Shown here in pieces: positions 35,596-38,891 of a stretch of DNA of 38,891 nt. The first letter of the stretch is position 1. Every line of letters starts with the position of its first letter. Position numbers and translations under genes: made by a program. This DNA is from Ahrensia sp. Its GTDB lineage: Bacteria > Pseudomonadota > Alphaproteobacteria > Rhizobiales > Rhizobiaceae. Where the stretch lies: positions 3,297-42,187 of the forward strand of contig NZXU01000104.1 in assembly GCA_002698425.1 (NCBI GenBank). The letters are read 5' to 3'. The notes under the pieces are model-generated. The model searched no databases and had not been told where the DNA came from. It saw only the letters and a list, made by a program, of their open reading frames with translations.

Positions 35596-36060
35596 ATGAC
35601 ACTCGGCGACATTGTCACCCAGGAAGCGATCATCCCGGATTTGCGGGTAAGTTCCAAGAAACAACTTCTTCAGGCTGTCGCGGAAAAGGCGTCCGAAATG
35701 ACGGGCCTTTCCGCGCGCGCCATTTTCGACACGATCCTGCAGCGCGAGCGCCTCGGCTCGACCGGCGTTGGCAAGGGCATTGCCATCCCGCATGGCAAGT
35801 TCGCCGATTTCGACCGGATTTCCGGCGTTTTCGCGCGCCTTCATGCGCCGATCGACTTCGAATCGCTCGACGATCAGCCTGTGGATATCGTCTTTTTGCT
35901 GCTCGCGCCGGAAAGCGCGGGCGCGGACCATCTCAAGGCGCTGTCGCGCATTGCGCGCGTTCTGCGTGACCCGGTCCGCATCGCCAATCTGCGCGCGACT
36001 TCCGACGCGGAAGCGCTTTTTGCCTTCCTCACCCAGGAACAGGCTTCCAACGCGGCCTGA
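35596..36060 (+). CDS. ptsN: Nitrogen-regulatory phosphotransferase EIIA (EIIA-Ntr)
   Basis: Phospho-acceptor at the end of the PTS-Ntr chain, which regulates potassium, nitrogen and carbon metabolism by protein contacts. The 154 residues match EIIA-Ntr, with active-site His66 in GKGIAIPHGKF and a preceding RERLGSTGVG. The ATG at 35596 follows AAGGAT and lies 66 bp after hpf. PtsP and NPr are not in the window. A 42-codon ORF and then tsaB follow on the same strand. Confidence 0.95.
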   Translation: MTLGDIVTQEAIIPDLRVSSKKQLLQAVAEKASEMTGLSARAIFDTILQRERLGSTGVGKGIAIPHGKFADFDRISGVFARLHAPIDFESLDDQPVDIVFLLLAPESAGADHLKALSRIARVLRDPVRIANLRATSDAEALFAFLTQEQASNAA

Positions 36061-36065
36061 TCGCG

Positions 36066-36194
36066 GTGACCTCGGCGTTTCAGGGGCTCGACGATGCGGC
36101 GCGCGCGGCGGGGCCGCATGCCGGCAAGGCCATCCTGGTCGAGACGCCGGTCCGGCCGCTGTTCCAGCCTCCTGTCGCCTTCGCGGCGTCCTGA
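36066..36194 (+). CDS. Small ORF of 42 codons between ptsN and tsaB, unknown
   Basis: The 174-bp gap between ptsN and tsaB holds an open frame from GTG 36066 to TGA 36192-36194. Codons look genuine: 37 or so of 42 end in G or C, as in real genes here. The product is mostly Ala, Pro, Gly and hydrophobic residues, with VETPVRPLFQPPVAFAAS at the C-terminus. No Shine-Dalgarno is evident and I recognise no family. It may be a small protein, the remnant of a lost gene, or a chance frame in GC-rich DNA. Confidence 0.25.
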   Translation: MTSAFQGLDDAARAAGPHAGKAILVETPVRPLFQPPVAFAAS

Positions 36195-36234
36195 ATTGCT
36201 TGCCGCCGCCCCGCGCTTTGACTAACCAGTCTTG

Positions 36235-36933
36235 ATGCTGACGCTTGCCATCGATACCGCCGCCAATTTCTGTTCCGCCTGCCTTTGGGACGAGGCGTCC
36301 GATCGCGTGATCGCCCAGGAAGAACGCGATATCGGCCGGGGCCATGCCGAACAGCTCATGCAGGTCGTCGAGACGGTCATGCGGTCCGGCGGACGCGACT
36401 ATGCCGATCTCGGGCGCATCGCCGTCGCGATCGGCCCGGGTTCCTTCACGGGAATTCGCGTCGGCGTGGCCTCGGCGCGCGGCTTCGGCCTCGCGCTCGG
36501 CGTCCCTGTCCTCGGCGTCACGACGATCGAGGCGCTGGCCGCCGATGCCGTAAGTCAGGCCACAGGGCCATTCACCGTCGCGGTCAGGGGCGGGCGCGGC
36601 CAGTTCTTCATGCAGGATTTCGATCCCTCCGGCCGTCCCGTTGCGGATGCCGTAGCCGTGGACGAGGCCGCGGCGCATGCCGCCATTCCCGAAGACGCTC
36701 GTCTGCTGGTTGGCAATGCCGCCGCGGACATTGCCGAAAGACTGGCCGCGTCCGGCCGCAAAATGCCTGCGCTCATCGACCGAGCAACCGGCACCATCGC
36801 GACGGTCGCCCGCCTGTCGGCGGTATCTTCGCATGCGCCCGTGCCGCTCTATCTGCGCGGAGCCGACGCAAAGCCCCAGCAAGGCTTCGCGCTGGCGCGC
36901 GCCGATGCGAAAGGCGGAGAACCGGCGCGATGA
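36235..36933 (+). CDS. tsaB: tRNA threonylcarbamoyladenosine (t6A) synthesis protein TsaB
   Basis: Non-catalytic partner of TsaD in making the t6A37 modification of ANN-decoding tRNAs. The 232 residues have the ASKHA fold features: MLTLAIDTAANFCSACLWD, HAEQLMQVVETV, and AIGPGSFTGIRVGVASARGF (about 65-84), the TsaB signature. The start is ATG 36235; an in-frame TTG directly before it is an alternative. There is no good ribosome site. The stop overlaps the rimI ATG by 4 bases, so the two are translated together. tsaC, tsaD and tsaE are not in the window. Confidence 0.94.
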   Translation: MLTLAIDTAANFCSACLWDEASDRVIAQEERDIGRGHAEQLMQVVETVMRSGGRDYADLGRIAVAIGPGSFTGIRVGVASARGFGLALGVPVLGVTTIEALAADAVSQATGPFTVAVRGGRGQFFMQDFDPSGRPVADAVAVDEAAAHAAIPEDARLLVGNAAADIAERLAASGRKMPALIDRATGTIATVARLSAVSSHAPVPLYLRGADAKPQQGFALARADAKGGEPAR

Positions 36934-37427
36934 AGTGGTCCTTCCTCGGCTGGTTCCGGCCGCTCGACATCGTCGTCGACCCGCTGGAAACCGCCCACAC
37001 CCGCCACATGGCGGACCTGCACGGGGCGACCTTCGTCCGCCCCTGGACCGATGGCGAGTTCCACGATATGCTCGCCCAGCCGACCGTGTTCGGTTTCGTC
37101 GCCCGCGAACTGACCTGGGGCAAGGCGAAGGTCCTCGGCTTCGTGCTGGCGCGCGGCGTCGCGGGGGAGGCGGAAATCCTGACCATTGCGGTCACGCCGG
37201 ACTGGCAGGGCCACGGGCTCGGCCGCAAGCTCATGGACGCGGTTCTTGCCAAGGCGCATCGCGAGCGCATCGAGTCGGTGTTTCTCGAGGTTGACGAGAC
37301 CAACAAGCCGGCGATCGCCCTCTACAAAAAGCTCGGTTTCTTCCAGGTCGGAGGCCGGCCGGACTATTATCAGGACCGGTCGGCGCGCAAATCCGCCGCG
37401 CTTGTCATGCGCCGCGATCTTCGTTAG
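36930..37427 (+). CDS. rimI: Ribosomal-protein N-acetyltransferase RimI-like (GNAT)
   Basis: Predicted N-terminal acetyltransferase of ribosomal protein S18 (RimI). The 165 residues have the acetyl-CoA motif A, AVTPDWQGHGLGRKLMDAVL, with QGHGLG at 93-98, then VFLEVDETNKPAIALYKKLGFFQVGGRPDYY, the RimI-type motif B ending in Tyr. The ATG at 36930 overlaps the tsaB stop by 4 bases (ATGA). The tsaB-rimI pair is common in bacteria. The Fur-family gene starts 31 bp later. Confidence 0.92.
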   Translation: MKWSFLGWFRPLDIVVDPLETAHTRHMADLHGATFVRPWTDGEFHDMLAQPTVFGFVARELTWGKAKVLGFVLARGVAGEAEILTIAVTPDWQGHGLGRKLMDAVLAKAHRERIESVFLEVDETNKPAIALYKKLGFFQVGGRPDYYQDRSARKSAALVMRRDLR

Positions 37428-37458
37428 CAACCGCGCAATTCGAAACCGGGTATTCGAT

Positions 37459-37908
37459 GTGGCCGAGGACAACGCAAAAACGCTGGAGGAACTCTGCGCC
37501 GAGCGCGGCATGCGCATGACCGGCCAGCGCCGCGTCATCGCCGGTGTCCTTCAGGATGCCGCCGACCACCCCGATGTCGAGGAACTCTATCGCCGCGCGT
37601 CCGCCGTGGATCCGCATATCTCGATTTCCACCGTCTATCGGACCGTCAAGCTTTTCGAGGATCTCGGCATCATCGAGAAGCATGAATTCCGTGACGGTCG
37701 CGCCCGCTACGAGCCGCTTCCCGAAGAGCATCACGACCATCTGATCGATGTGAAGTCCGGCCAGGTGATCGAATTCCGCAATGCCCGCATCGAGGCGCTG
37801 CAGGAGGAGATCGCCCGCGAGCTCGGCTATCGCATCGTCGAGCACCGTCTGGAGCTTTATGCGGTCCCGCTCGACGAGGGCGATGACGGCGGAGACGGCG
37901 AAGCGTGA
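37459..37908 (+). CDS. Fur-family metalloregulator, Fur/Mur type without CxxC
   Basis: DNA-binding repressor of metal uptake, probably the alphaproteobacterial Fur/Mur that senses manganese (Mur) or iron. The 149 residues have the winged-helix domain with the recognition helix STVYRTVKLFEDLG (57-70) and the regulatory segment HHDHLIDVKSGQVIEF (91-106). The Cys-x-x-Cys normally following HHDHLI in E. coli Fur is replaced by Asp97-x-x-Ser100, as I expect for Mur-type proteins. Start is GTG 37459, with no clear ribosome site. No HxxxCP-type haem motif, so it is not Irr. The stop overlaps the next gene (GTGA). In Agrobacterium the fur gene lies in this same neighbourhood. Confidence 0.87.
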   Translation: MAEDNAKTLEELCAERGMRMTGQRRVIAGVLQDAADHPDVEELYRRASAVDPHISISTVYRTVKLFEDLGIIEKHEFRDGRARYEPLPEEHHDHLIDVKSGQVIEFRNARIEALQEEIARELGYRIVEHRLELYAVPLDEGDDGGDGEA

Positions 37909-38729
37909 TCCTGCGCGTCCGACTGGCGCTCATCGTGGTCTTGCTGGTGGCGATGACCGTCCTTCTCCTGCCCGTCCAGATCCTCGCCATTCGCTTTCGT
38001 CATCCGCTGCGCCGCCGCCTTCCCAATCTCTGGCACCGTATCGCCTCGCGCCTGATCGGATTGCGGGTGAATGTGCACGGCAAGCCGGCGCGCCATGACG
38101 GCGTCGGCGTATTGATCGCCGCCAATCATGTCTCCTGGCTCGATATCGTCGCGCTCGGCGCGGCCGCGCCCGTTTCCTTCATCGCCAAGCATGAAGTCGC
38201 CGGCTGGATAGGTGTGTCGGTGCTCGCGAAATTGCAGGAGACCCTGTTCATAGAGCGGGCGAAGCGCGGCAAGGCCGGCGAACAGGCCGACAAGATCCGC
38301 CAGCGCCTCGCCGACGGCGATGTCATGGTCCTCTTCGCCGAGGGGACGACCTCCGACGGCAATTTCCTCCTGCCATTCAAATCCGCCCTCTTTGGCGCGG
38401 TCGGTGTCCGTGCCGGCAACGAGGAAAACGCCTCGCGCGAACCGGTGCATGTCCAGCCGGTCGCCATCGTCTACACCCATCACCACGGGATACCGATGGG
38501 CCGCTACAGCCGCCCGATTGCCGCATGGCCCGGCGATGTCGAATTGGCTCCCCATGTCGCCGGCGTGATCGGGGCGGGCGCGATCGACGTTTCCATCCTG
38601 TTTGGCGATCCCATCGTCGCGACCGAGATGCCGAACAGGAAGGCGCTGGCCCTTGCCTGCGAAACCGCCATACGCGACATGGCGTCTTCGGCGCTTCTTG
38701 GCCGTGTCCCTCCTTCTCACGCGCGGTGA
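37905..38729 (+). CDS. olsA: PlsC-family lysolipid acyltransferase, probable OlsA
   Basis: Membrane acyltransferase that adds a second acyl chain to lyso-ornithine lipid or to lysophosphatidate. The 274 residues have an N-terminal membrane helix (about 5-27), the catalytic H-x4-D box NHVSWLD (74-80, His75 and Asp80), the FIERAK segment and the LFAEGTTSDG motif. The start is GTG at 37905, overlapping the fur stop by 4 bases. Assignment as OlsA rather than PlsC rests on the neighbourhood (as I recall it, olsA sits before miaB in Sinorhizobium) and on the presence of olsB. A second PlsC cannot be excluded by sequence alone. Confidence 0.82.
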   Translation: MILRVRLALIVVLLVAMTVLLLPVQILAIRFRHPLRRRLPNLWHRIASRLIGLRVNVHGKPARHDGVGVLIAANHVSWLDIVALGAAAPVSFIAKHEVAGWIGVSVLAKLQETLFIERAKRGKAGEQADKIRQRLADGDVMVLFAEGTTSDGNFLLPFKSALFGAVGVRAGNEENASREPVHVQPVAIVYTHHHGIPMGRYSRPIAAWPGDVELAPHVAGVIGAGAIDVSILFGDPIVATEMPNRKALALACETAIRDMASSALLGRVPPSHAR

Positions 38730-38748
38730 AAAGCGATAAGGAGCGGGC

Positions 38749-38891
38749 ATGAATGAACGCGTGAAGATAGCGGACAGCGCCGTTTCCCCGGCTCCGGCGA
38801 ATATGCGCAAGGTCTTCGTCAAGACCTATGGCTGCCAGATGAATGTCTATGACAGCCAGCGCATGGCCGATGCGCTGGGCGCCGACGGCTA
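38749..38891 (+). CDS. miaB: tRNA-2-methylthio-N6-dimethylallyladenosine synthase MiaB, N-terminal part
   Basis: Radical-SAM methylthiotransferase that modifies A37 of tRNAs; only the first 47 codons are inside the window. The conserved UPF0004 start [15 protein letters not shown] is visible, with Cys29 the first ligand of the auxiliary iron-sulfur cluster. The ATG at 38749 follows AAGGAG and lies 19 bp after the acyltransferase stop. The gene continues past the right edge. Confidence 0.92.
   Translation, partial: MNERVKIADSAVSPAPANMRKVFVKTYGCQMNVYDSQRMADALGADG

Noticed and set aside
1..38891. Mobile element, prophage, CRISPR, defence island or tRNA/rRNA genes
   Set aside because: No transposase, integrase, repeat array, cloverleaf or compositional break was seen; gene order matches conserved rhizobial chromosome.

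Overview
This window is core chromosome from an alphaproteobacterium of the order Hyphomicrobiales (Rhizobiales). The DNA is GC-rich throughout. Diagnostic points are the block mutS / glnD-murJ-trpS-usp-nfu beside a malic enzyme and an ornithine-lipid acyltransferase (olsB), a RegB/ActS-RegA/ActR redox two-component pair, MmcB, and the run lptC-lptA-lptB-rpoN-hpf-ptsN-tsaB-rimI-fur-olsA-miaB. As I remember it, the same neighbourhood occurs in Sinorhizobium and Agrobacterium. Genus cannot be fixed from sequence alone. I see no rRNA, tRNA, insertion sequence, phage gene, CRISPR array or compositional island. No stretch longer than about 200 bases lacks a gene.

Layout. (1) 1-8536, plus strand: a small heat-shock protein, an uncharacterised ABC importer (ynjB-ynjC-ynjD), the helicase hrpB, and the redox pair actS-actR. 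(2) 8546-9848: mmcB (minus) and a lipoprotein L,D-transpeptidase (plus) diverge from a 193-bp control region with a CRP-type palindrome and clustered GANTC sites. (3) 9926-19526, minus: mutS, glnD, murJ, trpS, a universal stress protein and nfu, ending at a bidirectional terminator shared with the L,D-transpeptidase. (4) 19647-21947, plus: malic enzyme with a phosphotransacetylase-like tail. (5) 21954-30858, minus: sppA, ihfB, lapA, an ornithine-cyclodeaminase family gene, two RNA methyltransferases translationally coupled to lspA, an acrylyl-CoA-reductase-type oxidoreductase, a soluble hybrid kinase and olsB. (6) 31026-38891, plus: LPS transport (lptCAB), sigma-54, hibernation factor, EIIA-Ntr, tRNA t6A and ribosomal acetylation genes, a Fur/Mur regulator, a PlsC-family acyltransferase (probable olsA) and the start of miaB.

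Shared themes. Envelope building is heavily represented: murJ, the L,D-transpeptidase, lspA, sppA, lapA, lptCAB, and both putative acyltransferases of ornithine-lipid synthesis. Nitrogen and carbon control is represented by glnD, rpoN, ptsN and maeB. Metal and redox control is represented by actSR, fur/mur, and an Irr-type palindrome in front of nfu.

No obvious new defence or biosynthetic system is present. The less-explained parts are the ynjBCD importer, the hybrid kinase with a degenerate receiver next to olsB, several operator-like palindromes (Irr/ICE, CRP, Pho-box), a possible leaderless start at actS, and a 42-codon ORF between ptsN and tsaB.
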